From Castanea sativa (Eukaryota > Streptophyta > Magnoliopsida > Fagales > Fagaceae): a stretch of 64,000 bases of DNA. A program made the position numbers and the translations under genes. The stretch spans positions 50,949,751 to 51,013,750 of the forward strand of contig NC_134020.1 in NCBI RefSeq assembly GCF_040712315.1, read 5' to 3'. The notes beneath the pieces are model-generated. The model saw only the letters and a list, made by a program, of their open reading frames with translations. It made no database searches and was not told where the DNA came from. Of this stretch, positions 44,749 through 56,016 are shown in pieces; position 1 is the first letter of the stretch, and the number at the start of each line of letters is the position of its first letter.

Positions 44749-46711
44749 TTATAGTGCATATGCAAATGTACCCCTCTTCACCCACACGGTACGTGCGTTT
44801 GGGGTGATATCCTTAGAGGATTGGGTACTTGTCTTACAATTCTCAAACCTGAGGTTGAAGTTTGCCAAACAGGTGGTTAATGCTTCAATCATCTTCTTCA
44901 CATCCCTCACTCTGGGATCACCTTCTTGAATTTTTGATTGCTCAGCAGTCGAATTCCCTTTGCCATTTCTTGGTCCTCTTGTCCTTTGGGTACTTGGATT
45001 CTTTAATGCTTGAAGTTTATGGCAATTAGGTCTGGTGTGTCCTTGAATTCCACAATAATGGTAGAAATGTTGAGTTCTTGGACCTCTTTGTGACTTTGGG
45101 AGAGATTTCCCTTTAGCCTTAGATTTAACTGGTGATTGGTTAGGAGGCTGTGTCAAAAACTGTTGGTTAATCATATTCCACTTCTTCTCAAACTTCAAAT
45201 TCTCAACAGCTGAAGTAGCTGCCATCGATTCCTTAGCTTTCACAAACTTTATGTCCTTGACATATTTGCACTCGAACTACTCTCTTCGGTTTATCCCAAA
45301 CCGCTCTTGTCAGAAAAGGGTTTTTGATGTGCAAGGACCTTATCAAGCTTTTTGGAGGAGACTTGCTCTACTTTAGCATTAGTTTGAATCACTTCAAGCT
45401 TAAGAAACTTGATCTTTGAGTACGCTTCGGTTAGCTCTCTGTATATCGTCTCCTTGTACCGTACTAGAAGACTTCTATAATCTTGCTCTACTTTCTTCAT
45501 TTTCTTAATGGCTGCTTTAGCCGCTTTTGCATATTCACTGGTCTTCTCAAGAAGAGCATTATAGGTTTCTTGTAACCCCATTGTCCATCCAACTTCCTCA
45601 TCATCAGATTCCTCCACTATCCCCATCGACTCCACTTCCATATGCTTACCAAGTTCTTCCACTAACATACTTAATTCATCCGAAGATTCCACGTGAGCAA
45701 TGATCATAAGTGCAAAGTAGTTTCCTTCTCTGTCACAGCTTCTTCTGAGTCTAAATTAGAGGAGTCTGAGTCACTAAGAGTAGTGGCATACACTTTACCC
45801 TTCCCTCTCAAATAGTTCGGACACTCCTTCTTAAGATGTCCATGACCGTTACATTCATAGCACGTGATTCCCTGAGAGGATTGAGAATCCTTCCCATCTT
45901 TCTTCTTGAAATCCTTCTTCTCCTTCCAAGTATTTGGGGATTTTCCCTTGTCAGCAAACTTTCCATTCTTTTTGAATTTCAAGAACTTTCGGAAGTTCTT
46001 AACAAGATACGTCACATCTTTTTCGACCTCATCTTCATCCGATGAGTCTTGAGCTTCCACTCTCTCATTGATGGTCTTTAGAGCAAGAGATTTGCTCTTC
46101 CGTTGTGATGGTAGGGACAACTCATAGGTTTGAAGTGAGCCAATAAGTTCTTGAACTTTGATCTCATCGAGGTCCTTGCTCTCTTTAATGACAGTAACCT
46201 TTGCACGGAAACTTTCAGGTAATGATCGTAGTATTTTTCTTACAATTTTGGAGTCATCCGTCGTTTCCCCCAAGTTAAATTTTCCAATTACCACCTCATT
46301 GAGCTTCCCATAAAATGAGTCAAATGACTTGTCTTCACTCATCTTTAGCTCTTCGAACCATGTGGTAAGCATTTGGAGCTTGGTGTCCTTCACCTTTTTG
46401 GTTCCCTCATATGTCGTTTCCAAAATTTTTCACGCCTCCTTGGTAATTGTAACATGAGAGATCCTGTGAAATTCATCAGGAGAAACACTACAGAAAATAG
46501 CATTTAAAGCCTTTCTATTAGCATTAGCTGCCGCAAGAGCTGCCTTATCCCATGTGGATTTGGCGGCCTTCGGCCTAGTCCATCCAATATCTACAACATC
46601 CCAAACACTCTCATCAATAGAACATAGGAATGCCCTCATATGAATTTTCCAAAATGCATAGTTGCTTCCATCAAAATATGGAGGAGCATTAAGAGATTGA
46701 GACCGATCCAT
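44749..46711 (-). pseudogene. Copia-type gag (UBN2-like) with two zinc knuckles, frameshifted
   Basis: Capsid/nucleocapsid protein of the element. It starts MDRSQSLNAPPYFDGSNYAF and continues with the gag fold (FLCSIDESVWDVV, IVRKILRSLPESFRAKVTVI). A zinc knuckle CYECNGHGHLKKEC follows, then an acidic/coiled-coil stretch, then a second knuckle HYCGIQGHTRPNC whose first Cys is replaced by Tyr. One in-frame TGA (46,430-46,432, where Trp is expected) and at least two frame changes (near 45,705 and 45,250) break it. The downstream part (GDPRVRDVKKMIEALTTCLA) ends without any protease or polymerase. Confidence 0.88.
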
Positions 46712-46759
46712 CTCAAAAGGAGTCTAGGATCGCACTTAGGTAATTAAAACCACAACAAG

Positions 46760-46779
46760 TGCACCCGCTCTAATACCAA
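46760..46779 (-). promoter_or_regulatory. Primer-binding site for initiator tRNA-Met
   Basis: Directly after the 5' LTR (minus strand) comes TGGTATTAGAGCGGG, matching the initiator-tRNA-Met type site TGGTATCAGAGC with one change. Confidence 0.8.
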
Positions 46780-46780
46780 T

Positions 46781-47821
46781 TGAAAGTTTAAATAGTGTGT
46801 AAAACATCTATGAACGTTTAGACCCCCAAAAACAAAATAACGAACACAAACTTATAATCAAACAATATATGTGCGGAAAATGAAATATAAGCTATAACAA
46901 CAATTGGTAACACACTCTAAATCATATTTAATAATAAACACAACAACAATTAAAAGGTAAAGAGAGAGGGAAGAAGGATGCGAACACAAAGATAACACGT
47001 CGATGTGTTATCAAAGAGGAAACCAAAGAACTCAGCGAAAAATCTCTCTGCCGCACTCCAAGCGGTTAATAATCCACTAGAGAATGAAGTTGGAGTACAT
47101 GAATAGCAGAAGACCCTCTAAGCCTAATCTACCCAGTGCACCTAAGCCCTCTAAGCTTCTTGATCCAACAGAGTTACGTCGAGCCTTGTCTTCTCTAGCT
47201 TATCGGATCCCCCTATCACCCATTGCATCAACCAAAATGAATTGGTCCCTTCCCCCTCACTGATATGGGTATGGTGAGATGATGATTTGGTTAAATATAC
47301 CTCTTAAGGATATATTAATGGAGAGGGTGAGAGTAGAGGAATTTGGAGAATCAAAGGATGAAGATTGTGGATGAGTCAATCTTGTTTTTCTCTAAGGTTT
47401 CTCTCTCAAAATTCTCTCAGGAAGCTCTCTACATTTCGTGGGTATAAGGGTATTTATACTAAAATGTATGAGGAATGTGAAACGTCAGGTTTTATCCAAA
47501 TAGGGCATTCTGGTGACTCTATTTCGCGACTAGAACGAGTCGCAAGTTTGAGTCGTGAGCTAACTGCCTGGCCAGACTGGAAGTTTTGTCCTGTAAAGCT
47601 CTAGTTGTCATGACCCTTCAGCTCCCTTGCATGCTCCACACGTGTGCCACCTTTGGCAACTCGCCAATCGCGAGGCTCTTCTTGAGTGCACACATTTGAG
47701 GTTTCTTCACACTCTCTTACACACTACCCTTATATAATTCCCACCTATTCTAATTGCTAAAATACAAGCAAATTTGGCACGAAATAAATCCAACACATGA
47801 TTAAATAAATTCAACCTTACA
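46781..47821 (-). mobile_element. 5' LTR of the copia-like element (1,041 bp)
   Basis: Plus strand TGAAAGTTTAAATAG to ATTCAACCTTACA; direct repeat of 39,822-40,906. Differences include an extra block in the 3' copy near 40,290-40,325. Confidence 0.92.
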
Positions 47822-48304
47822 CTAACAAACCAATAACAAGTCATTTACTGAAAAAAAATTCTCTAATCAGCCAAAAAGAAAATGAATCATTCATTATAAT
47901 AATGTATTTTGTATAACATTTTGGTTATTTGTTTATTTGTGACTAAAAATTTATTAACGTTTGGGACTTTAGAATTTGGATGTTATTGTGTTGTCTAACT
48001 TTACTTAAATAATAGTTAGAGTGCTTCTAATTTTTTTTAACCATCAGCATAAAAAGATGACTTCACAATTGATAATCATTATTGATTATATATTTTTATG
48101 TAGTAATAAATGACCAATTACAATAATTAAATCATGAGTTAAGTTAACATATATTAGAGTTTTTTATTCTTAGTTTTGAATCTTTTGATCCTTGAGAGGC
48201 ATAAAAATCTTTTTTTTAATTGATGATATTTGTTATTTATGTGCAAGAATTCACAAATCATGAAAAGTGACTATTGAAAATATATAAAACTTCACCATTA
48301 TAAG
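47822..48304. other. AT-rich spacer between retrotransposon copies, no gene
   Basis: Nothing recognised beyond A/T-rich sequence and the target site of the following solo LTR. Confidence 0.6.
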
Positions 48305-49377
48305 TGTAAAGTTGTGATTTACAACTATATTTTATGTTGGCTTTATTCCATAACAAAAAGTGTTGTATTTGCTTTGCTTTGTTCCTTGTATTTTGTGGAA
48401 TTTTATCGTATTAGGTTTAGTATTAAGTTGGTGAAGAATCGAACATAAAATGAAGAATCAGTAGATTTCACGAGTGTCTCGCTAGAAGCTAACCGCGAAA
48501 GAGCCACGTGAAAAGCACATGCCAAAAGCTGAAGAATCATGTCAACTTGGAAGATTTCGCGAGTGTCTCGAGGGTAAGGCCTTCTCGCGAGATACCTGCG
48601 AAACTCTCTGCCTAAAGGATTTTTAAGTGTGACTTTCTTACCCTTCACCCATACTATATATACCCTCATTACCCACAAAGTTATGTGAGGTCATTCAGAG
48701 AGAAAAACCCTAGATAGGTTTTCTACAACACACACACCCATCTTTTAGAGAGAGAGCTACCCATCCTTAATGAGAAATCGTTGTAGCCTCTTCTTCTTCC
48801 CTCTCCCATTGCCATACCTTGAGTGGAGATTTGTACCAAATACAACCCACACCCTTTCAGAGTGTAGAAAGTGTTTTGGAGCTTGGAAAGCTTTGGGGAT
48901 TTGCCAAAAGAAGCCGATGAGGCTTGGCGGATGCAATCAGGCATATTGCAGGATCCAAAAAGCTAGACAAGACACAGTTCCGAGAAGTCTTGTTGGAATA
49001 GGAACTTGGAGGGCTTAGGTATATTGGGTAGATTAGGTTTGGAGGGTCTTTTGCTATTCGTGTATCCCAATTTATTGTCTAGTGGATCGATTTACCACTT
49101 GAAGGGTGGTGGAGAGGTTTTTCGCCGAGTTCTTCGGTTTCCTCTTCGATAACACATCGCCGTGTTATCTTGTGTTTGCATCTCTCTTCCCTTACTCTTG
49201 TGCTTTACTTTTATTATTTGTTGTTCATGTTTATGCACTAGAGTAGTATCAGTTGACTGCGCTTTATCTACTCTTGTTTCCGCATTTAGATAAGTTAGAG
49301 TAAAAGCAATCTAGCCATAATTTTTTAATTTGGGGTCTAAACAAGCTCTTGTGTTTTAACACAAATCTGAGCTTTCA
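48305..49377 (+). mobile_element. Solo LTR of the copia-like family, opposite orientation, perfect TSD
   Basis: Begins TGTAAAGTTG and ends GAGCTTTCA, flanked by ATAAG on both sides (48,300-48,304 and 49,378-49,382). Internal blocks (tcgataacacatcgccgtgt, ggtttttcgccgagttcttc) are the reverse complement of the LTRs at 39.8 and 46.8 kb. It is divergent from them in the first half. Confidence 0.88.
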
Positions 49378-49881
49378 ATAAGCATAATGTAATTCAACAT
49401 TTGGACTTCAAAAAATTTGTTAAATATTTTTGGATTACATTAAAGGCTAGTAAAGAGTAAGGACTAGAAAATCAACGACTTACTATTTTGTTTATAGAGT
49501 AGTTATATTTGTATTTACTCTTCCACTTACTACTGAAACTATTTCAAACAAGCATTTTCAATCATAAATATTACCAAAACTAAAACTCCCAATGAAATGG
49601 ATGGTGCTATTCTAGTGGACTTTTTGATTTATACATTAAAGGAAATTATTGTGAAATATAATGCAAATAATCATAGATGAATTTAGGATTCAAAAGACTA
49701 TCAAGTTTTATTTTGATATATCATAAATGATTGAATTGATATATACTAAGAAACATTTATATGTACATTTTGTTCTGTTATATTTTATTAATATTGAATA
49801 AGTGAACATATACTTATTTTTTTACTTTTCACTATTAACATATTCCTTATTTTTTAATGATAAAAAACATGTTCATGTTAT
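49378..49881. other. AT-rich spacer, no gene
   Basis: Short poly-A/T tracts only. Confidence 0.6.
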
Positions 49882-49886
49882 CTAGC

Positions 49887-51005
49887 TATAAGGTTGAATT
49901 TATTCAACCATGTATTGGTTTTATTCCATGCCAAATTTGTTTGTAATTTAGCATTTAGAAACTCTGTATTTAGGTGAAAATTATATAAGGGTTATGTGTG
50001 AGAGAGTGTAAAGAATTAATCAAGAGTGTGCATCAAAGAGGCATCTCACGACTAGAGCTCGCGACTGACTTGCGATTGGCCACCCACTAGAATCAGGCAC
50101 ACATGTGGAGCATGCAAGAAGTTGAAAGGTCAAGACAGCTAGATCACTACAGGACAAAAAATACAGTCTGACCATTCTGTTTTCTAGCAACTGGAACTCG
50201 CGACTCATCCCAGTCACGAGTGACTCGCCAGAACACCCTACTTTGCACTGCTTTGCAGAAAAATGACTTTTCACATTCCTTCTCATACTCTACTATAAAT
50301 ACCCTTATACCCACGAAATGTAGAAGGAGGGCTTTTGAGAGAAAAACCCTAAGAGAGGTTTCTACAATACACCCACCTCATTAGAAAGAGAACTACTCAT
50401 TCTTAGAGAGAAATTTTTGTAGTCTCTTTTCCTTCCCTCTTCCATTGTTATACCCATTGAGAGGAGATTTGTACCCAAACACTACTCGCACGCATTCAAA
50501 GTGTTGAGAGTGTTTTTAGAACTTGGGAAGTATTGGAAGATGCCAAGGATGGCAGATGCAATATGGGCATATTGCGGGATCCAGTAAGCTAGAGAGGACA
50601 AGGTTAGGCTTAACCCTGTTGGAGCAAGAAGCTTGAAGGGCTTAGGTGCAATGGGTAGATTAGGCTTGGAGGGTCTATTGTTATTCATATATCCCAACTG
50701 ATTTTCTAGTGGATCATTTTACCGCTTAGAGGGCAGCAAAGGGGTTTTTCGTTGAGTTCTTCGGTTTTCTCTTTGATAACATGTGCCGATGTTATCCTTG
50801 TGTTTGCATTTCTCTTCCCTTACTCTCTAACCATTAATTGCTGCTGTGTTTGTGATTAATTATGTGTTAAAATAGTTTGACAAATTAGGGACTACTTATA
50901 TTTCATTTTCCACATATCTATTGTTTGAATATAAGCTTCTGTTGGTATTTTTGATATTGGGGGTCGAAACATTCACTAGTGTTTTACACACCAAGTGAAC
51001 TTTCA
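49887..51005 (+). mobile_element. Second solo LTR of the copia-like family
   Basis: Begins TATAAGGTTGAATTTATTC (first base pair TG changed to TA) and ends GTGAACTTTCA. Flanks CTAGC (49,882-49,886) and CTGGC (51,006-51,010) match at four of five bases. Same orientation as the previous solo LTR. Confidence 0.85.
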
Positions 51006-51010
51006 CTGGC

Positions 51011-51323
51011 CACCCAAGGTCATACCATGAATGAACTGGGATATCAAGTCATCATTTGCAACAACCATGTAGATCATTATTTCAAACATACAATATAATT
51101 AATATAAACTTATTAGAACTTTTATTATAAACTCACATTGCTTAAAATAGTTCGATACATTGAGTTCTTCATGCATAGATTCGCCAAAGGTTTACACTCG
51201 AGACCATCATAATTCAATAAGGATACATATTTGAAAATACAAAGATAACAAACTTTCCCACACTTGACATATGAAGGGAAGTATTTATTCTATAAAATAT
51301 TTAAATTGAGACAATGGTAGACC
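51011..51323. other. 3' flank of the wall-protein gene
   Basis: AT-rich sequence that should contain the 3' UTR of the minus-strand proline-rich gene. Confidence 0.55.
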
Positions 51324-53186
51324 TTAAGTGGAAAGGTGGTAGTGGTGATGGTGATGGTGAGGGTGCTTGTAGAAGGGATGATGAGGTGATGGTGGGGGTG
51401 GGGGTGGGGGTGAGGGTGGCAGTAGAGGGGATGGTGATGGCAAGGGTGGCAATAAAGGGGATGGTGATGGTGAGGATGAGGGTGGCAATAGAGGGGATGG
51501 TGATGGCAATGGTGGCAGTAGAGGGGATGGTGATGGCGAGGGTGGCAATAGAGGCGATGGTGATGGCGAGGGTGGCAGGAGAGGCGATGGTGATGGCGAG
51601 GGTGGCAGTAGAGGGGATGGTGATGGCGAGGGTGGCAGCAGAGGGGATGGTGATGGCGAGGGTGGCAGGAGAGGCGATGGTGATGGCGAGGGTGGCAGCA
51701 GAGGGGATGGTGATGGCGAGGGTGGCAGCAGAGGCGATGGTGATGGCGAGGGTGGCAAGAGAGGCGATGGTGACGGCGAGGGTGGCAAGAGAGGCGATGG
51801 TGACGGCGAGGGTGGCAGCAGAGGGGATGGTGATGGCGAGGGTGGCAGCAGAGGGGATGGTGATGGCGAGGGTGGCAGCAGAGGGGATGGTGATGGCAAG
51901 GGTGGCAGCAGAGGTGATGGTGATGGCGAGGGTGGCAGGAGAGGCGATGGTGATGGCGAGGGTGGCAGCAGAGGTGATGGTGATGGCGAGGGTGGCAGCA
52001 GAGGTGATGGTGATGGCGAGGGAGGCGATGGTGATGGCGAGGGTGGCAGGGGAGGCGATGGTGATGGCGAGGGTGGCAGTAGAGGCGATGGTGATGGTGA
52101 GGGTGGCAGTAGAGGGGATGGTGATGGCGAGGGTGGCAATACAGGGGATGGTGATGGTGATGGTGAGGGTGGCAATACAGGGGATGGTGATGGCGAGGGT
52201 GGTACCAAAGGGGATGGTGACGGCGAGGGTGGCAGCAGAGGAGATGGTGATGGCGAGGGTGGCAGCAGAGGAGATGGTGATGGCGAGGGTGGCAACAGAG
52301 GGGATGGTGATGGCGAGGGTGGTACCAGAGGGGATGGTGATGGCAGAGGCGATGGTGATGGCGAGGGTGGCAGCAGAGGCGATGGTGATGGCGAGGGTGG
52401 CAGCAGAGGGGATGGTGATGGCGAGGGTGGCAACAGAGGGGATGGTGATGGCGAGGGTGGGACAAGAGGGGATGGTGATGGCGAGGGTGGCAGCAGAGGC
52501 GATGGTGATGGCGAGGGTGGCAGTAGAGGGGATGGTGATGGCGAGGGTGGCAACAGAGGGGATGGTGATGGCGAGGGTGGCAACAGAGGCGATGGTGATG
52601 GCGAGGGTGGCAGCAGAGGCGATGGTGATGGCGAGGGTGGCAGCAGAGGCGATGGTGATGGCGAGGGTGGCAGCAGAGGGGATAGTGATGGCGAGGGTGG
52701 TAGCAGAGGCGATGGTGATGGCGAGGGTGGCAGCAGAGGGGATCGTGATGGCGAGGGTGGCAACAGAGGCGATGGTGTTGGCGAGGGTGGCAGCAGAGGG
52801 GATGGTGATGGCGAGGGTGGCAATAGAGGGGATGGTGATGGGGAGGGTGGCAGCAGAGGTGATGGTGATGGCGAGGGTGGCAGTAGAGGGGATGGTGATG
52901 GTGATGGTGATGGTGAAGGTGATGGTGATGGTGATGGTGAGGGTGGCGGTGGAGGAGATGGCAAGGGTGGCAGTGGTGGTGGTGGAGATTTTGGAGGTGC
53001 AAGTGATGGAGATTTAGGCCGTGGAAGGAACGGTGACCATGGTTGTGGAAATTTTGGTGGAATGATGGGTAAGTGTGGCCTACCAAAGAAGTAAGACTTA
53101 TCAGCTACCACATTAGTGGCGATGAGGCAAAATGCCATAGCATAAATCACGTGAGGCCAATGCCTCGAGTGTCTAAGGGAATCCAT
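51324..53186 (-). CDS. Secreted proline/serine-rich repetitive cell-wall protein (HRGP type), 620 aa
   Basis: Single exon. ATG at 53,186 ([20 protein letters not shown]) is chosen because the frame further upstream opens only with GTG. Residues 1 to about 28 form a signal peptide (hydrophobic [16 protein letters not shown]). Then come a short Lys/Pro-rich segment ([19 protein letters not shown]), a Pro-rich hinge, and about 50 copies of the decapeptide [10 protein letters not shown] (about residues 75-590). [11 protein letters not shown] extensin-like patch and a His-rich tail ([14 protein letters not shown]) end the protein. Alternating Ser-Pro is a signature for arabinogalactan addition and SPPPP for arabinosylation, so a hybrid arabinogalactan/extensin glycoprotein of the wall is likely. 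Tyr cross-link motifs (YxY) are absent in the repeat. A TATA box lies upstream. Confidence 0.85.
   Translation of the reverse strand: MDSLRHSRHWPHVIYAMAFCLIATNVVADKSYFFGRPHLPIIPPKFPQPWSPFLPRPKSPSLAPPKSPPPPLPPLPSPPPPPSPSPSPSPSPSPSPSPSPLLPPSPSPSPLLPPSPSPSPLLPPSPSPSPLLPPSPTPSPLLPPSPSRSPLLPPSPSPSPLLPPSPSLSPLLPPSPSPSPLLPPSPSPSPLLPPSPSPSPLLPPSPSPSPLLPPSPSPSPLLPPSPSPSPLLPPSPSPSPLVPPSPSPSPLLPPSPSPSPLLPPSPSPSPLLPPSPSPSPLPSPSPLVPPSPSPSPLLPPSPSPSPLLPPSPSPSPLLPPSPSPSPLVPPSPSPSPVLPPSPSPSPSPVLPPSPSPSPLLPPSPSPSPLLPPSPSPSPPLPPSPSPSPPSPSPSPLLPPSPSPSPLLPPSPSPSPLLPPSPSPSPLLPPLPSPSPLLPPSPSPSPLLPPSPSPSPLLPPSPSPSPLLPPSPSPSPLLPPSPSPSPLLPPSPSPSPLLPPSPSPSPLLPPSPSPSPLLPPSPSPSPLLPPSPSPSPLLPPSPSPSPLLPPSPSPSPLLPPLPSPSPLLPPSSSPSPSPLLPPLPSPSPLLPPSPPPPPPPSPHHPFYKHPHHHHHHYHLST
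51415..52930 (-). repeat. 30-bp coding minisatellite (about 50 units)
   Basis: On the plus strand the unit is gatggtgatggcgagggtggcagcagaggg with one-base variants (cagcag/caacag/caggag/cagtag, ggggat/ggcgat). A few units are shortened or extended (near 52,020, 52,150 and 52,345) by multiples of 3, so the frame is kept. The unit contains no stop in several frames, which creates long false ORFs on both strands. Confidence 0.97.
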
Positions 53187-53256
53187 TTCTAGTAATTCAA
53201 CTTTAATCACAAGAAAATTAGTCCTTAAGCTTGCATGGTAATGATGGGAGCTAATC

Positions 53257-53263
53257 TTTTATA
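53257..53263 (-). promoter_or_regulatory. TATA box of the wall-protein gene
   Basis: Minus strand TATAAAA (in gtttataaaag) lies about 70 bp upstream of the ATG at 53,186, a normal distance for a short plant leader. Confidence 0.6.
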
Positions 53264-53364
53264 AACAGATTCATTGACAATAATATCTTTATTTTAATCC
53301 TTTAAAATAGGTAATACTAATGCTTTAAATTTTATTTAAAGACCTTGTACTAATTTTTGACTTT

Positions 53365-54092
53365 CTTATGTATCATAGTTCGGTAGTCAAATTAATACAA
53401 AAGGTTATAGGGCATACCCATTTTACAAGGTTAATGGATGTTCCATTAGATTTGTTTGCATCACATATAGCAAGTGCATCAATCAATCGACCCATTCATG
53501 CAAGGGTATGTTCTTGCAAGCTCTATTGTACCACATTTACAAGATCGAAAGGACGTTCCACAAGTTATGATTGCATCACATACATTGCATGACATTATGC
53601 AATCTATCCATACATGCAAGGGTATAATATATTAGCTCACAATCCTTGTTGTTCCCTTTTTACAAGGTTGTTTGGTTTACCCCTTTTACATGTTAATGGA
53701 GGGAATCACATTAAGTACGATTGCGTCAAACCTACCCATATGAAAGGGTGTGGTATTTTATCTTGAAATATTTGTTGTGCCCCTTTTATCCCTTTTCCAA
53801 GGTCATGGGGTGTTCCATTAATTATGACTTCATCACATACAATACATCACACAATCTACCTATATATGCAAGGGTGTGGTATTTTGCCTCACAAGCTACA
53901 ATGTGCTTGTTTTACAAGGTCATGGGGCATTCCAATAGTTATGATTGTATCACATAATTAAATCATGCATTCTATATAGGCTAAAGTACAAAACACACCC
54001 TTAGAATTTTGAGGGGAAGGGGGTCTTTGGATTTTCCCCTTAATGTTTTAAAATTTGGATCCGAGTCCATAAGGTTATATGCTATTGTATTG
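53365..54092 (+). repeat. Tandem repeat block (about four to five degenerate units), inverted copy at 63.4-64.0 kb
   Basis: Degenerate units of about 125-165 bp carry catgcaagggtatg-ttattt-gc, tttacaaggt-atgggg-ttcca and ttatgattgcatcacata. The last part (about 53,960-54,092: ataggctaaagtac...ggatccgagtccat) is non-repeated but is also found inverted at 63,440-63,540. Confidence 0.9.
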
Positions 54093-54110
54093 AATTAGGG
54101 CCAATTTGTA

Positions 54111-54449
54111 GTTGAGGCTTTCAATTTTTCTATATCAGTGAGGACCTCAGCTTTGTTGTAGCTTGTTTTGTGGATGTGAGCCTTCGCGCGCGTGTGTGTG
54201 TATTTTGGCTTAATGTGAATGTGAATTTTTTACTTTTATATGTTTAAATTTGAGGATGACTTAATATGAGAGATGTATTCACTATGTGGGTCATGCTATA
54301 AATGCTCTAGCTACTAGTTAAGTTGAAATTTCAGCTTTTGAACCACAGATAATTGAATCTCCCACTCTTGGTATCATTTTGAGGATATTTTAAGTCATCC
54401 TCATATTTAAACATATAAAAGTAAAAATGTTCACATTCACATTAAGCCA

Positions 54450-54484
<35 letters not shown>

Positions 54485-54560
54485 AGAAGGTTCACAACCA
54501 CAAAACAAGCTACAACAAAGCTGGTAGACCCTCAATGATACAAAAAAGAAAAGCCTCAAC
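54111..54560. mobile_element. Foldback element: arms of about 150 and 170 bp around a 129-bp dispersed core
   Basis: The left arm (54,111-54,262, gttgaggct...gaggatgactt) and right arm (54,392-54,560, aagtcatcctc...agcctcaac) are inverted repeats, including agctttgttgtagcttgttt / aaacaagctacaacaaagct. Length differs mainly in the (GT)n/(CA)n tract inside each arm. The core is related to 31,540-31,675. No transposase. The superfamily is undetermined. Confidence 0.85.
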
Positions 54561-54679
54561 TAATGAATAGTAACATTTGTAATTTGGAAAAAAATGTTTG
54601 CATTTAAGACAAATAAATAGTAACGATTGAATAGTAATAGAGTGCATCAATAGATTAGTCCATAATCATTGACATGTAA

Positions 54680-54835
54680 CCACCGCACACCCTTGATGCG
54701 ATGGTCACTCCATAAGTATAAATGCTTGTGGGGTGTGAGGGGCAAGAGCCGGGGTTCAAGTCTCCAAGAGGAAGTTTTACATACATATACACTTAGATTA
54801 GGATATAGTAGAATTTCTATCTTGTATAAAAAAAT
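54680..54835 (+). mobile_element. SINE-like element, full-length-looking copy
   Basis: Begins caccgcacacccttgatgcg with an A-box-like tgatgcgatggtcac, has a B-box-like GGGGTTCAAGTCTCC about 55 bp later, and ends tagaatttctatcttgtata followed by an A-rich tail. Matches the cluster at 9.37-9.76 kb and the truncated copy near 8,870-8,940. No clear target duplication was identified. Confidence 0.55.
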
Positions 54836-54839
54836 TATT

Positions 54840-55226
54840 TAAAAAATAAATAAAGAGAAATCATAAAGGAAAAAAAGGATTAAAAAAAAAAAATGGTGTG
54901 GTGGATGAGGTGGCTCAACAAGAGTGAATGAACATTAAATGCCACACTTCATCTTTTAGATATACTAGTTATAGGCCCATGAGTTGCACGGTTTTATGAA
55001 AATAGCTTATAAAATAAATGTATAAATAATTATATATTTTAATAGATTCAATAAAGATAAAAGAAAAAATTATCAAGTGTAAATAATTATCTCACTAAAA
55101 TAAGGGGTAAGATTTCTTCCTAAAACTAAATTAAATTGATAATTCCAAATTGAATTTTAAATTGATAATTATTTTAAAAAAAACGTACTAAACAATTGAT
55201 AAATCTAAAATTAATATAATCTTGAT
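54840..55226. other. AT-rich sequence, no gene
   Basis: Homopolymer A tracts and short AT repeats. Nothing else recognised. Confidence 0.6.
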
Positions 55227-55231
55227 AATAT

Positions 55232-56011
55232 TGTGGGGACTAAAATGACCTAAGTAAGTATTTGGGCATCGGGCTTTGTTGATGGGCGCTAGTTTGTTTA
55301 GACTAAAAGCCTCTTAGAACTGTAACTCGGCCCATGAGTCGAGAGTCCGAGGATTCATCCGAGAACGAATATCTCCTCGAACAGACCCACGATGACCTTG
55401 GGATTCGCCAAAAAGATCAAGGCAGAGTTACGGAAAAACCGTTGGTTAAGAGGGGGATTTAAGCACCCTCCAGATGCAACGGTGTGAGGGAAATATCTTA
55501 GAAAAAGGCTGCTACCTCCACATTAAAGACCTTACGTCTACCTCCACATTAAAGACCTTACGTCTACCTCATTGGCCGCATTAATGGGGGAGTGACCCCT
55601 GAATAGTAGAAGTCAGCATTCTTGCTATAATTTAAAGACTTCCAGAGGGTGGCGGATGGGACAGGTGTCTAATAGGGTGATTTGTGTAGCACGTGGATAA
55701 AGAGGGAAGAAGAAGAAGTATTTAAGGAGGAAAGAGGGCAAAGAAAAGGAGAGAGACAAAATATTAAGAACTGTGACCTTTGAGGGAAAAAGAGAAATAA
55801 TATATAATTTGTCTTCGGCTTACGTCCGAGGAGGTTTTTTTGCCCCGTTTGTCTTTTATTTGCAAACACTGTAATATTTTAGCTTGTTCATCAAGTTTCA
55901 AATATCACTAAACTAGATTGCGAGCCCACACTCTACAAATTTTATTGTTTAAGGCTTATTGGGCCTGAGCCCACGTGTGTTTTTGGGTCAAGGCGCAATT
56001 GTGCACTTACA
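55232..56011 (+). mobile_element. Solo LTR (780 bp), same family as 21,705-22,464, perfect TSD
   Basis: Begins TGTGGGGACTAAAATG and ends GTGCACTTACA, flanked by AATAT on both sides (55,227-55,231 and 56,012-56,016). It contains a private 27-bp tandem duplication (ctacctccacattaaagacc... twice, about 55,511-55,565), which explains its greater length. Confidence 0.94.
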
Positions 56012-56016
56012 AATAT

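Larger units (their letters stand above)
39822..47821 (-). mobile_element. Non-autonomous copia-like LTR retrotransposon (8.0 kb): gag plus extra ORF, no pol
   Basis: Two direct LTRs, 46,781-47,821 (5' in element orientation) and 39,822-40,906 (3'), enclose 5.9 kb. The element reads on the minus strand: 5' LTR, primer-binding site, gag, long spacer, second ORF, purine tract, 3' LTR. No reverse transcriptase, integrase or protease motif is found inside. Flanks CTAAT and CTAAC match at four of five bases, fitting an old target duplication. It must depend on enzymes from another element. Confidence 0.9.

Noticed and set aside
48403..50697. Several ORFs of 71-91 aa on both strands
   Set aside because: They fall within the two solo LTRs and match no protein family I know.
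51290..53086. A 598-aa His/Cys/Pro-rich ORF on the minus strand and a 567-aa Val/Ala/Met-rich ORF on the plus strand
   Set aside because: Both are other-frame readings of the 30-bp minisatellite. Neither has a signal peptide or a natural N-terminus, while the [10 protein letters not shown] frame has a signal peptide, TATA box and structured ends.
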